Positions 1 to 7,819 of a stretch of DNA of 64,000 nt are shown piece by piece. The translations under genes and the position numbers were made by a program. Under the pieces are notes generated by a model. It saw nothing but the letters and a program-made list of their open reading frames with translations, had not been told where the DNA came from and ran no database searches. Source of the stretch: Microbacterium amylolyticum. GTDB lineage: Bacteria; Actinomycetota; Actinomycetes; Actinomycetales; Microbacteriaceae. How positions within the stretch are numbered: the first letter of the stretch is position 1; every line of letters starts with the position of its first letter. The stretch spans positions 1,364,001 through 1,428,000 of the forward strand of contig NZ_CP049253.1 in the NCBI RefSeq assembly GCF_011046975.1, given 5' to 3'.

Positions 1-1
1 G

Positions 2-325
2 CATGAAACTGAAGGGCACGCCGTGCGGTGGTCCGAGTACGTTTCGCTCGACGAGGAGTTGGCAACGCTCGACTGGTGGTGGGACGTCGTTGACCGCGCG
101 GCACCTGATCACCCGGAGATTCGCGACATCACTCCCTGCATGGGCGAGCTGGACGCAGTAACGGCAGAGGCCCTCCGAGACGTCATGGATGACGTTGAGC
201 TCAGTGCGCTGCGGTGGAAGGGCTATTCAGAAAACCCGTCCACGACGTTGATGGTGCCCTGGCTGAGCGCGGATGAGCACACGGCCGGGCGGTCACGTCC
301 GAGACCGCGAGAGCATGAGGCATGA
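2..325 (+). CDS. C-terminal part of an unrecognised protein (5' end outside the window)
   Basis: I do not recognise this protein. The frame is open from the first bases of the window through a GTG at 23 to a TGA at 323-325, so the true start probably lies upstream of position 1. The visible 107 residues are acidic and rich in Trp (a WWW run about 25 residues in), with an Arg/His-rich tail. There is no membrane segment and no familiar motif. An alternative is a short gene starting at the GTG at 23, but no ribosome binding site is visible there. The reading frame is credible because composition and codon use resemble the following genes; function cannot be inferred. Confidence 0.5.
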   Translation, partial: HETEGHAVRWSEYVSLDEELATLDWWWDVVDRAAPDHPEIRDITPCMGELDAVTAEALRDVMDDVELSALRWKGYSENPSTTLMVPWLSADEHTAGRSRPRPREHEA

Positions 326-484
326 CCGACGTACGCAATATCCACACGGCAGGCTCAGGTTGATCACCTTGTCGACACGGACCGGGTGCAGCAGGGCCAA
401 TCCTCAGACGACGTTCGCGCCCCAATCGTGACCGACGAAGCATTCTGGACACCGGGTGTCCTCGATCTTCGGCAAGCTGAGGTC

Positions 485-1060
485 ATGCGAACTGATTCCA
501 CGGGCCAGGCGCTGCAGTTGTTGTCGCTTCTGCAGACCCACCGCATCTGGCCCTGCGCAGAACTTGCAGCGCGGCTCGGAGTGACCGAACGAACGGTGCG
601 CCGAGACCTCGACCGCCTTCGCGAGCTCGGCTACCCGATCGATTCGATCTCGGGAAGGTACGGCGGTTACCGGCGACATCAGGGCGAGAGCAGCAGACGG
701 CATGTCGAGCCGCATCAGCTCGGCAGCCATTTTGCGCCCCGCACGATTCCCGGTGGAGACGCGGCCGGTTTCGTCGCGAGCTCGGTCGGCCTCACTGCCC
801 GTGACCACAACGCGACGCTCATCATTCACAAACCTTTCGCCGAGGTTGAGGGCGTCCTCCGGTGGGCTGACCACGCTCTGAGGGAGGAACACACAGAACA
901 CTGCGTCGTCCAGATCCGCAGCGAAGACCTCGGACGGCTCGCGATGACCGTGGCCGAGATAGCGCTCACCGCCCCTGTGTCTGTCCTCGAGCCGGACGAG
1001 CTCGCGAGCGCCGTTGGGCGACTCACCGCTCACCTCGTAGATCGGGAGCGACTCTCGTGA
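485..1060 (+). pseudogene. YafY-type HTH/WYL transcriptional regulator with internal deletions
   Basis: The ATG at 485 gives 191 residues, against roughly 310-330 for the family. Residues 1-60 are a typical HTH_11 domain (AARLGVTERTVRRDLDRLRE followed by GRYGGYR). The C-terminal about 85 residues resemble the family's WCX domain. Between them the core is nearly absent: GGYR runs directly into a short stretch like the family's SRRTVEPHRL segment, then jumps to the PGGDAAGFV region before WCX. This looks like two in-frame deletions that removed the ligand-sensing WYL fold. It may still bind DNA, but should not sense ligands normally. Its stop overlaps the start of the YdeI-family gene, so the two are probably co-transcribed. 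Confidence 0.6.
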
Positions 1061-1677
1061 CCGCTTCGGATGCGACCCCCGCAGCCTCGGATCATCCCCC
1101 GACGTGGAAATTCGACTACCCGATCTTCCATGCCGAGACCCGGGCCGAGTGGCGGACATGGCTGTTAGACAACCACACGACTTTTCGCGGCGTGTGGTTG
1201 TGTTCCTGGCGCACCGCCACGGGCCGCGCGCGCTGTCCGTACCCCGAGGCCGTCGAGGAAGCCATATGCTTCGGATGGATCGATTCCACGATCGCCGTCC
1301 TCGACGAGGAACGTAACCTTCAGTTGTTCACGCCGCGCAGACCGAAGAGTTCCTGGACCCGACTCAACCGCACCCGAGCGGCGGCCATGGAAGAGCGTGG
1401 GCTCATGGTCGACGCGGGCCGTAACGCCATCGCCGCAGCAAAGTCCACCGGATGGTGGACGATCTTGGATCAGGTCGAAGATCTCGAGGAGCCACCACAA
1501 CTGAAAGCGGCACTCGATCGGAATCCGCTGGCACGAAGCAACTGGGATGGTTTTCCTCCCAGCGCGCGCAAACAGATGCTGTGGTGGATCGTCACGGCAG
1601 CTCGAGATGTGACGCGGTCGCGTCGAATTGCCCACGTCGTCGCCGAAGCCGCCGCCGGCCGACGGGCCCAGGGCTGA
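1057..1677 (+). CDS. YdeI/OmpD-associated family protein
   Basis: 206 residues starting at a GTG that overlaps the previous stop (GTGA), so translation is probably coupled. The family signature is clear: an N-terminal WRTWLLDNH segment, then GVWLCSW, YPEAVEEAICFGWIDS around residues 65-83, and FTPRRPKSSWT. The C-terminal half is the usual helical part with a repeated Trp/Ala pattern. Members are small cytoplasmic proteins annotated as bacteriocin-protection or YdeI/OmpD-associated proteins; their biochemical role is not established. Pairing with a YafY-type regulator is common for small stress or detoxification genes and suggests local regulation, which is inference. Confidence 0.85.
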   Translation: MTASDATPAASDHPPTWKFDYPIFHAETRAEWRTWLLDNHTTFRGVWLCSWRTATGRARCPYPEAVEEAICFGWIDSTIAVLDEERNLQLFTPRRPKSSWTRLNRTRAAAMEERGLMVDAGRNAIAAAKSTGWWTILDQVEDLEEPPQLKAALDRNPLARSNWDGFPPSARKQMLWWIVTAARDVTRSRRIAHVVAEAAAGRRAQG

Positions 1678-1701
1678 GCGCGGCCGACAGGTGCTCCGTC
1701 A

Positions 1702-2523
1702 TCACGCAAGTCCGAGGCAGAAGGCCATGACCGCCTGTTGCACAGGCAGAAGAGACCTCTTGAAAGCGTGGCCGACGAAGGCGGGGTGCTCCAGCGCATC
1801 TGCGCTCACCTCTCGGCCGCGAATGAAGGGCGGGCAAGGATTGAGGCGCGCGCCCGCTGGGGCCGTATCGAGAAGAGCCGCGGTAATCCGGTACGACGCG
1901 AGAACATCGCTGTGCGGGCCCGGTCCGTCGGCGAGGATCACATCGGCGGACCGGATCGCCGTCTCGAGGTCATCAGTCCACCGGGCGCCCGGCGTTCGGA
2001 CCTCGCCCGGACAGCACTGAACCATATCGAGCTGGAGCACGCGAACGGCTTCGTGCCACGCCCGCGCGATGTTGCCGTCGGCTCCGACGAACAGAAATCG
2101 CATCGACGCTAGGTCGGCGTGGAGCCGGAGCGACCAGAGATCGGAGAGCACTTCGCAGGGGTGGTTCTCGTCGGTCATGGCGTTCACAATCGGAAGGACA
2201 CCTGCTGCGTCCAAGCCGTCCACAACGGCGAGGTCGCGGTGTCGGGCGACAACGACGTCCGCCCACGCGTGAAGGTAGCCCGTAACATCGCCGAGAGCCT
2301 CGGTCTTATCGAGCGTCGAGTCGGGAAGCACGATCGGCTGGAGCCCCATGAGCGAGGCCCCGCGTTCGAAGGTGACCCGGGTTCGCAGGCTCGTCGAGGG
2401 AAAGAACATGACGGCGCACCCTGACGTCACCGCCCCACGACCAGCGTCGTAGTCGTCAGCGAGGGCGAAAACCTGCTCGATGTCGGCAGGAGTCCAGTCG
2501 TCGAGTCTGATGAGAGAACGCAC
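1702..2523 (-). CDS. Ornithine/aspartate carbamoyltransferase family protein
   Basis: 273 residues from a GTG at 2523. The N-terminal half carries the carbamoyl-phosphate binding motif as STSLRTRVTFE (canonical STRTR/STRTRT), followed by the 80s-loop region. DENHPCEVLSDLWSL matches the OTCase HPCQ(A/V)LADL segment, and the C-terminal domain has the FVGADGNIARAW stretch. It is shorter than typical ArgF (about 310), and the Asp-Cys-Met ornithine signature near the C-terminus (HCLP) is replaced by NPCPPF. It is therefore a divergent member whose second substrate cannot be assigned. No arginine genes are nearby. It converges with the YdeI-family gene across 24 bases. Confidence 0.8.
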   Translation of the reverse strand: MRSLIRLDDWTPADIEQVFALADDYDAGRGAVTSGCAVMFFPSTSLRTRVTFERGASLMGLQPIVLPDSTLDKTEALGDVTGYLHAWADVVVARHRDLAVVDGLDAAGVLPIVNAMTDENHPCEVLSDLWSLRLHADLASMRFLFVGADGNIARAWHEAVRVLQLDMVQCCPGEVRTPGARWTDDLETAIRSADVILADGPGPHSDVLASYRITAALLDTAPAGARLNPCPPFIRGREVSADALEHPAFVGHAFKRSLLPVQQAVMAFCLGLA

Positions 2524-2560
2524 TCCGCCACGGTAGAAGACGAACGGCGTATCCGTGGGC

Positions 2561-2577
2561 CGTTCTTCGAAAGAACG
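2561..2577. promoter_or_regulatory. Short perfect inverted repeat upstream of the carbamoyltransferase-like gene
   Basis: CGTTCTT is followed after three bases by AAGAACG, about 38 bases upstream of the GTG start at 2523. It could be an operator for the carbamoyltransferase-like gene. No regulator is assigned. Confidence 0.25.
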
Positions 2578-2592
2578 CCGATAGCCACTGTT

Positions 2593-2709
2593 TCAGCGGC
2601 GCGCGACGTCGTAGGTCACGCGCACGAGCCCGTCGTTGCCCGTTGAGTGGTGGCCTCGGAGGGTGAGCAGAACGTCGCGATCGAGGTCGCCGAACAGGTG
2701 ATGTCCCCT
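2593..2709 (-). pseudogene. Orphan 3' end of a lost gene
   Basis: A 38-codon open stretch ends in TGA at 2593 and has a stop (complement of 2710-2712) just upstream with no usable start. The translation ends ...LVRVTYDVARR and has a composition like a genuine protein C-terminus. I cannot name the family. It is most simply the tail of a gene whose 5' part was deleted. Confidence 0.3.
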
Positions 2710-3006
2710 TCATGTTTGACGGGAGCAGGGAAATCAACCAGGGAAAGATATGCCTAGGAACAGGAGAACTCCATGGCACACCGAGATGCACTCACGACGG
2801 CGGGCGTTAAAACTCGACAGAGCCTGGGCGAGGTTCGGCTTCGCGCAGGACTGTGGTTTCCAGGCATTCGTCCATGCCATCGCCTCCGAGTTCCCGCCCG
2901 TTGTCGGACTGCCTGTATCCACCCCCCGACGCGGCCGACCAGTCGAACTCGGCATCCGCGAAGCAATGTCAGACGCAGGCGATACGAGACGCCGATGAAA
3001 ATGAAA
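2710..3006. other. About 300 bases with no gene seen
   Basis: Short frames exist on both strands, but none has a family match I recognise, a good ribosome binding site or a plausible composition. Nothing regulatory stands out before the terminator-like hairpin at 3008. Confidence 0.4.
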
Positions 3007-3007
3007 A

Positions 3008-3049
3008 AGCCCCTCGATTTCCGCGTGATTCCGGGAAATTCGAGGGGCT
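3008..3049 (-). terminator. Hairpin terminator downstream of tRNA-Met
   Basis: AGCCCCTCG with an inner ATTTCC pairs with GGAAAT and CGAGGGGCT across a short loop. It lies directly after the 3' end of tRNA-Met on the minus strand and is followed in that direction by T residues (complement of the A run at 3004-3008), as expected for an intrinsic terminator. Confidence 0.75.
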
Positions 3050-3054
3050 ATCTG

Positions 3055-3128
3055 TAGCGGAGGCGGGACTCGAACCCGCGACCTCACGATTATGAGTCGT
3101 GCGCTCTCACCATCTGAGCTACTCCGCC
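3055..3128 (-). tRNA. tRNA-Met (CAU), probably elongator
   Basis: 74 nt reading from 3128 down to 3055. The acceptor stem GGCGGAG pairs with CTCCGCT and is followed by discriminator A. The D-arm contains AGCTCAG, the anticodon stem-loop GACTCATAATC carries CAU, and the T-arm is GCGGGTTCGAGTCCCGC. The full pairing of the acceptor stem (last pair G-U) argues against an initiator tRNA, whose first pair is normally mismatched. A CAU anticodon could also belong to a lysidine-modified tRNA-Ile, but the sequence resembles actinobacterial elongator tRNA-Met. It lies 18 bases after tRNA-Thr and is probably co-transcribed with it. Confidence 0.93.
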
Positions 3129-3146
3129 GTATTTAGTTGCCATGCG

Positions 3147-3218
<72 letters not shown>

Positions 3219-3308
3219 GTGTGCCCTTATCTGGGCAACCAGAAAATCATACCAAGCCGATTTCCGATGCGCTAATCCCGGCACCCCGGGCGTTGCGATC
3301 CTCGGCGA

Positions 3309-4523
3309 TTAATCAGTAAGGAACGCGCCGCCGAGCTGATCAACGATCGCCGCCCGTGCCGCTTCGCGCTCCTCGTCACTGAAGTGACGGTTACCGTGCT
3401 CCTGCATCCAGGGCATCGGGTCGATCGCGGTTCCGTTGACGATGACCTCGAAGTGCAGGTGTGCACCATACGAACGGCCCGTGTTGCCAACGTTTCCGAG
3501 CACATCGCCGACCTTGACCGTGTCACCAGCCTGCACCTGCAACGAGCCGTACTGCATGTGCGCGTAGTGGGACGACACAAGCTGTCCGTCGATGATGTGG
3601 TCGACGTACACGTTCACACCGTAGGCGCCGCCCGCCTCGGTAGCGATACGGACAACACCGTCAGCGATCGACTGAATCGGAGCACCCTCGCCAGGAACGA
3701 AGTCGATTCCCTCGTGCAAACGTCCCCAGCGCATGCCGTAAGGCGAGCTCATGCCGGTTCCGACGATGAACGGCCACTGGATATCCGCACGAATGTCGTT
3801 CTCGAACACCGCGTTGGCGGTATTGATGCCGCTGGCCGCGGCGGCCGCGAAGGCCACGTTCTGCTGCGTGGATGCCTCGTAGCCCTCGACGCGCGTCAGG
3901 GCGTTCGTTTCGACATTCTCGCCTGCAACGTACGCCTGCAGCTGAGTTTCAGGAAGAGCCGCGACCTCGACGGTCTCGGTCTCAGACCCGCTCGCCGCGG
4001 CAACATCGGTGAGAGCACCGGTTCCTGTGGCGAACGGCAACGTTGCGCCAGCGGCGATGAGGCCGACAGCCACGAGTGCGCCTGCCGATGCCGTAGCTGC
4101 CGCAAAGCGACGGAACGGAGTATTCAGCGCCTTGCTCGCTGCGGAACGCTCACGTCGTGTGGGCTGCTCGCGCTCTGCCGCCGACTCTTCGTCGACAACG
4201 CGAATCTGCTCACCCGTAAAGCTGAATGCTTCCGCAGCTGCGGCGAAAGCATCCTGCTGCTTCTGCTGCTCTTCCGACGGCGTCGGAACATCTGCTGCGG
4301 GAGCGAGCGGCGCATCGAACTCGGGAGCGATCGGGGCCGGGTCCTCAACAACGGGCGTAGCGCCCGTCCCAACACGCCGGCGTGCGCGGCGCGACAGCGG
4401 AGGCTGCTCGGAGATCGTGACCTCTGCGATAACGTCCTCTGCGACCTGTGCGTCGGCCGCGCGAGCGGCACGCCGTGAGCGTCGCGTAGTCGCGGTCGCC
4501 GCGGCAGAGGAATCAGATTTCAC
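3309..4523 (-). CDS. Membrane-anchored M23-family peptidase (LytM-type)
   Basis: 404 residues. Residues 1-140 are a charged, Ala/Pro/Glu-rich cytoplasmic region. About 141-167 is a hydrophobic membrane segment. After a linker, residues 255-370 form the peptidase M23 domain: the zinc ligands are H270 and D274 in HEGID and the HLH at 355-357, with SHYAHM at 318-323 before the G-rich loop GNVGNTGRSYG. Such enzymes cut peptide crosslinks in peptidoglycan outside the membrane, or act as regulators of other wall hydrolases when ligands are lost; here all ligands are present. It appears monocistronic, with a long 5' leader. A transcription start tied to the promoter candidate at 4621-4651 would give an untranslated leader of about 90 bases. 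Confidence 0.9.
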   Translation of the reverse strand: MKSDSSAAATATTRRSRRAARAADAQVAEDVIAEVTISEQPPLSRRARRRVGTGATPVVEDPAPIAPEFDAPLAPAADVPTPSEEQQKQQDAFAAAAEAFSFTGEQIRVVDEESAAEREQPTRRERSAASKALNTPFRRFAAATASAGALVAVGLIAAGATLPFATGTGALTDVAAASGSETETVEVAALPETQLQAYVAGENVETNALTRVEGYEASTQQNVAFAAAAASGINTANAVFENDIRADIQWPFIVGTGMSSPYGMRWGRLHEGIDFVPGEGAPIQSIADGVVRIATEAGGAYGVNVYVDHIIDGQLVSSHYAHMQYGSLQVQAGDTVKVGDVLGNVGNTGRSYGAHLHFEVIVNGTAIDPMPWMQEHGNRHFSDEEREAARAAIVDQLGGAFLTD

Positions 4524-4620
4524 GAATGCGCACTTTCGGGGGACGCCCTGGGCGGGGCTGTGAGCGGGTGGTGCGTGCCCTTGCGGGGGAGCAAAGTAAC
4601 GAACAGGTAACTACGGTACG

Positions 4621-4651
4621 GGTATCCCCCTGAAAACGCCAATCGAGTCAA
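4621..4651 (-). promoter_or_regulatory. Candidate promoter of the M23 peptidase gene
   Basis: On the minus strand TTGACT (4651-4646) is followed 19 bases later by GATACC (4626-4621). The -35 is good; the -10 and the long spacing are weak. I looked for a c-di-AMP (ydaO-type) riboswitch, which often precedes peptidoglycan hydrolase genes in actinobacteria, but could not recognise its conserved cores. Confidence 0.35.
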
Positions 4652-4746
4652 CCTTTTTCCGTTGTTGCGACGGTGTCATGGAGGAGAACACCAGGTTTTC
4701 GCCAGGAATCGGCGACGATCCGCGTCAGATTCCGAGCCTCGCCTGT

Positions 4747-5565
4747 CTACTCGTCGGCGGTGATTCCAGACACGCGATCACCGATACGGCTCACGAGTTC
4801 CGCATCGCCGGCGATCGTCATAATGCGTCCGTGCCGGTCTGCTGGCAGATCGAGAATCCGCCCGCCCGCCTCCTGCACGATGAGCGCGCCGGCCGCGCGG
4901 TCCCACGGCTTCAACCCGCGCTCAAAGTAGCCGTCCAGGCGCCCGGCCGCCACATGCGCGAAGTCGAGCGCCGCGGCTCCCGCACGACGAACATCGCGTG
5001 CGATCGGCATCACCCGGCGAACGGTGTCGATATCAGCGTCGTGCGTCGCCTTGTCGTAGCCGAAACCGGTGGCGAGCAGAGCTCCGGCCGGAAACTCTGT
5101 ATTCACGGCCAGGCGGGTGCTTCCGTCGAGACTGTCGAGCACGGCTCCTTCGCCGCGCGCGGCCGAGAAGGTCTCATCAAAAGCGGGGTGACGAACGGCT
5201 CCGGCGATCGCCGTCCACGCCAGCGGGTCCGTTCCCCCACGCGCTGCGGCGATACTCACCGCGTACTGCGGGATGCCGTATGCGTAGTTCACGGTGCCAT
5301 CGATCGGATCAACTACCCACGCCACATCCGTGGTTCCCTCTTCATGCCCCGATTCCTCGCCGAGGAAACCGTCGCCGGGGCGCGCCGCCAGGAGAAGCCC
5401 GCGGATGAGGGTCTCCACCTCGCGGTCAGCCTCGGTGACAATATCGGCGACCGACGACTTACTCTCGGCGATACTGACGCCCTCCGAGCGTCTCCGAACG
5501 GCGAGCTCCCCCGCTTCGATCGCAACGTCGCGGGCAAGATCGCGCAACTGAATCTCGAGGCTCAT
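4747..5565 (-). CDS. Inositol monophosphatase family protein (SuhB/ImpA-like)
   Basis: 272 residues, a normal length. The Mg2+-binding motifs are intact: GEESG with E70-E71, WVVDPIDGTVNY with D86, D89 and G90-T91, and WDRAAG at 221-226. These Li+-sensitive phosphatases hydrolyse myo-inositol-1-phosphate, and some members also histidinol phosphate or FBP; the sequence does not decide between these. In actinobacteria inositol feeds phosphatidylinositol and mycothiol. It starts with ATG at 5565 and has its own transcription unit, separated from the upstream gene by the strong hairpin at 5653-5689. Confidence 0.9.
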   Translation of the reverse strand: MSLEIQLRDLARDVAIEAGELAVRRRSEGVSIAESKSSVADIVTEADREVETLIRGLLLAARPGDGFLGEESGHEEGTTDVAWVVDPIDGTVNYAYGIPQYAVSIAAARGGTDPLAWTAIAGAVRHPAFDETFSAARGEGAVLDSLDGSTRLAVNTEFPAGALLATGFGYDKATHDADIDTVRRVMPIARDVRRAGAAALDFAHVAAGRLDGYFERGLKPWDRAAGALIVQEAGGRILDLPADRHGRIMTIAGDAELVSRIGDRVSGITADE

Positions 5566-5652
5566 GCGTCCACGCTATCGCGCGCGTCGGTAATGGCGGC
5601 CCGGGCCCCTCTCCTGCCCGAGACGGACCTCAAGTCCATGCGCCAAACACGA

Positions 5653-5689
5653 ATGTGGCCCGCGCACCAATTCGGTGCGCGGGCCACAT
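5653..5689 (-). terminator. Strong hairpin terminator
   Basis: A perfect 16-pair stem: ATGTGGCCCGCGCACC and its complement flank a five-base loop (5669-5673). It lies 8 bases after the stop of the membrane protein gene at 5697 and before the phosphatase gene. A U-tract is missing, as is common in actinobacteria. Confidence 0.8.
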
Positions 5690-5696
5690 GTGCGTT

Positions 5697-6659
5697 CTAC
5701 TCGGGACGCGGGGGCGTTGGGGGGAATGGGCTTTGCGGCGGAGCAGGAGCCGGGGCGACCCGTTCAGCCGGGGCTTCGAGGGCTTCGGGGGCCGCTGGCT
5801 CTGTCGCTGGCGTCAGGTGGCGTGCGCCCGGCGAGAGCACACCGGAGTGGGCGCCTTCGAAGTCGGGCTGGCCGTTGGGCAGCATGGGGAACGGCGTGAC
5901 ACCGTCGGCGTACATGGGCCACGGAAGCTGCTCGACCGGAGCCTGCTCGACCCCCGCCGGCTGCGGGACCGGCACCTGCTTCGCGTACGCCGGAGGCTGC
6001 GGCCGCGACTTCTTCGGGCCGAACAGCGCGTTCAGCAACGGGATCATGGCCGTTCCCACGGCCCCCAGGATCGCGACCGACACCATCAGCCGCCCGTAGA
6101 TATCGGGGAAGTCGATGACGTACGGCAAAACGAGCCGCAGAAGCGCCATGCCCAGCAGCAAAACGACCAGCGCGGTCGTCACCAGCGCGATCGTGCGCGT
6201 GAACGTGGTGACGTAGCGCAGATGCGACTTCCAAAACAGTCGCTGATGGACCAGCGCCAGGACAACGAGAACGATCACGGAAATGAAGCTGAAAGCCTTC
6301 CCGATCTCACCCCAGGGCCCCCAATCGGACCAGAGGATCGTGAGGCTGGACAACAGCACGATCACCCATCCGACGGTGCTCGCGAGGACGAACCACTGGG
6401 GCCGCTTCGACGCAAGGTTCGCGTCGAGGAGCGTGACGCCCGCGAAGCCTGCCAGGAGCAGAATCGTCAGGAAGGCCTTCCCGATAATGTCGCCCTCTGG
6501 TGTCAAGAGCACCCAGACGACCGTGACAATCGCCGCGGCGATCAGCGAACCGATCGCGACCCAGATGGCCCCCTTCATCAGCAGGGGCATACCGTCCGAT
6601 TCCCGCGCTTCTGGCGCAGGGGCGGGTCGCGGCGGAATGGGAACGTTTGACTCGGACAT
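5697..6659 (-). CDS. Multi-pass membrane protein with a proline-rich C-terminal tail, function unknown
   Basis: 320 residues when started at the ATG at 6659, which is preceded by AAGGGAGA at good spacing; an upstream GTG at 6734 is open but lacks such a site. Residues 1-25 are Pro-rich. About seven hydrophobic segments follow between residues 26 and 205 (for example GAIWVAIGSLIAAAIVTVVW and IALVTTALVVLLLGMALL). The C-terminal about 110 residues are a cytoplasmic Pro/Ala-rich tail. No enzymatic motif is visible. Such proteins are common in Microbacteriaceae as uncharacterised membrane proteins. Confidence 0.75.
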   Translation of the reverse strand: MSESNVPIPPRPAPAPEARESDGMPLLMKGAIWVAIGSLIAAAIVTVVWVLLTPEGDIIGKAFLTILLLAGFAGVTLLDANLASKRPQWFVLASTVGWVIVLLSSLTILWSDWGPWGEIGKAFSFISVIVLVVLALVHQRLFWKSHLRYVTTFTRTIALVTTALVVLLLGMALLRLVLPYVIDFPDIYGRLMVSVAILGAVGTAMIPLLNALFGPKKSRPQPPAYAKQVPVPQPAGVEQAPVEQLPWPMYADGVTPFPMLPNGQPDFEGAHSGVLSPGARHLTPATEPAAPEALEAPAERVAPAPAPPQSPFPPTPPRPE

Positions 6660-6735
6660 AGCGTCTCCCTTGTCTTCAGAGCCCCATGATCGCATCCGGC
6701 GACGCCGTTCGGGTACGAAACCGTGCGGGTTCACC

Positions 6736-6771
6736 CGGGTGTCGCCCCGGGATCATCCGGGGCGACACCCG
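6736..6771. repeat. Perfect GC-rich inverted repeat between divergent genes
   Basis: CGGGTGTCGCCCCGG and its exact complement flank a six-base loop. It lies between the start of the membrane protein gene (minus) and tRNA-Tyr (plus), where no gene ends, so a plain terminator role is not obvious. It may be a regulatory hairpin or a leftover terminator. Confidence 0.6.
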
Positions 6772-6810
6772 TCGTCCGAGAAATTCTCAGGCGCGCCCGG
6801 CTGTCTCGAT

Positions 6811-6839
6811 TTTTCCTGTGGCGAGGGCGTGCGTATGAT
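6811..6839 (+). promoter_or_regulatory. Candidate promoter of tRNA-Tyr
   Basis: TTTTCC (6811-6816), a 17-base spacer, then TATGAT (6834-6839), 50 bases upstream of the tRNA. The -10 matches consensus in five of six positions. Confidence 0.5.
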
Positions 6840-6888
6840 TAACTCTTGCGTCTCCGGTTGGCTGGGAAAGTTGGGCGGGTGCGCACCT

Positions 6889-6970
6889 GGCGAGTTGCCC
6901 GAGCGGCCAAAGGGAGCTGACTGTAAATCAGCCGCGGAATGCTTCGGGGGTTCGAATCCCTCACTCGCCA
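6889..6970 (+). tRNA. tRNA-Tyr (GUA)
   Basis: 82 nt with a long variable arm (type II). Acceptor GGCGAGT pairs with ACTCGCC, followed by discriminator A. The anticodon loop ACTGTAAAT gives GUA, and the T-arm carries GGTTCGAATCC. It stands alone and is followed by a strong terminator. Confidence 0.95.
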
Positions 6971-6975
6971 CGTTA

Positions 6976-7008
6976 GAAAAGGCCTCACGCATCGCGTGAG
7001 GCCTTTTC
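6976..7008 (+). terminator. Terminator of tRNA-Tyr
   Basis: A perfect 15-pair stem (GAAAAGGCCTCACGC and complement) with a three-base loop, ending in CTTTTC. It lies 6 bases after the tRNA. The A and T runs on both sides make it likely to work in both directions. Confidence 0.9.
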
Positions 7009-7101
7009 GCGTTGACGGGCGTATCCGCTAGCACCGGAAGCTACCGGCCAAAATCGCTGGGCGGTCGGGTGTTTTCCATGCGACCCGCAGCCCCCGCGAT
7101 G

Positions 7102-7181
7102 CCGAACGAAGGAAAAACTGCGCCGAAACGGCCCGAACCCGCCCGAAACAGGCCCCGGGCGCACGGAATTCCTTCGTTCGG
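7102..7181. repeat. 13-bp inverted repeat with a 54-base spacer
   Basis: CCGAACGAAGGAA at 7102-7114 recurs as its exact complement at 7169-7181 in the otherwise featureless 220 bases between the tRNA-Tyr and rplQ terminators. Its purpose is unknown. Confidence 0.5.
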
Positions 7182-7232
7182 TCGGAGGGTGCGACGCGCG
7201 GCCCACCCACACCGCCAGAAAAGCGCGCAAAA

Positions 7233-7272
7233 CACCGCGGGCCCCCTGGACGAATCCAGGGGGCCCGCGGTG
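7233..7272 (-). terminator. Terminator of the ribosomal alpha operon
   Basis: An 18-pair perfect stem (CACCGCGGGCCCCCTGGA and complement) closed by a CGAA loop, 12 bases beyond the rplQ stop. It marks the end of the ribosomal cluster. Confidence 0.9.
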
Positions 7273-7283
7273 GTGAAGAGGTG

Positions 7284-7784
7284 TTACTTCGCCTCGTCCT
7301 CGGTGGTCTCCTCAGCGGGAGCCTCCTCGGCAGCGGCGGGAGCGTCCTCGGCAACAACCGGGGTCTCCTCGACGGGCTCCTCGACGGGAGCCTCCGAGGT
7401 CGCGGTTGCCTTGACCTTGGGCGTGACGGGCTCGAGAACGAGCTCAATCACGGCCATAGGGGCGTTGTCACCCTTGCGGGGGCCGATCTTCGTGATGCGG
7501 GTGTAGCCGCCCTCGCGGTCCGCAACCTGCGGTGCGATGACGTCGAACAGCTCGTAGACGGCGTTCTTGTCGCGGAGGATCGCCAGCGCGCGACGACGCG
7601 AGGCGAGGTCGCCGCGCTTGCCGAACGTGACGAGTCGCTCAGCGATGGGACGCAGGCGCTTGGCCTTGGTCTCCGTCGTCTTGATCGACTTGTGGGTGAA
7701 CAGCGCCGACGCGAGGTTCGCGAGGATCAGACGCTCGTGGGCTGCGCCGCCACCGAGGCGGGCACCCTTCGTGGGCTTAGGCAT
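7284..7784 (-). CDS. rplQ: 50S ribosomal protein L17
   Basis: 166 residues. The first about 115 are the conserved L17 core ([20 protein letters not shown] at the N-terminus, then [20 protein letters not shown]). It is followed by a 45-residue acidic Ala/Glu/Pro/Val tail, a usual extension in Actinobacteria. L17 binds 23S rRNA near the exit tunnel. It is the last gene of the alpha operon, 35 bases after rpoA, and is followed by a strong terminator. Confidence 0.98.
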   Translation of the reverse strand: MPKPTKGARLGGGAAHERLILANLASALFTHKSIKTTETKAKRLRPIAERLVTFGKRGDLASRRRALAILRDKNAVYELFDVIAPQVADREGGYTRITKIGPRKGDNAPMAVIELVLEPVTPKVKATATSEAPVEEPVEETPVVAEDAPAAAEEAPAEETTEDEAK

Positions 7785-7819
7785 GTTCTCGTTGCTCCAG
7801 TGTCAGAGAGTCAGGTGGA

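Noticed and set aside
404..1159. Long minus-strand frame opposite the YafY-type gene
   Set aside because: It has no family match; the plus-strand frame carries a clear HTH and WCX region.
4524..4746. c-di-AMP (ydaO-type) riboswitch before the M23 peptidase
   Set aside because: The context fits, but the conserved cores of the riboswitch could not be recognised in the leader.
4678..6099. 473-residue plus-strand frame opposite the phosphatase gene
   Set aside because: The minus strand carries intact inositol monophosphatase motifs in this stretch.
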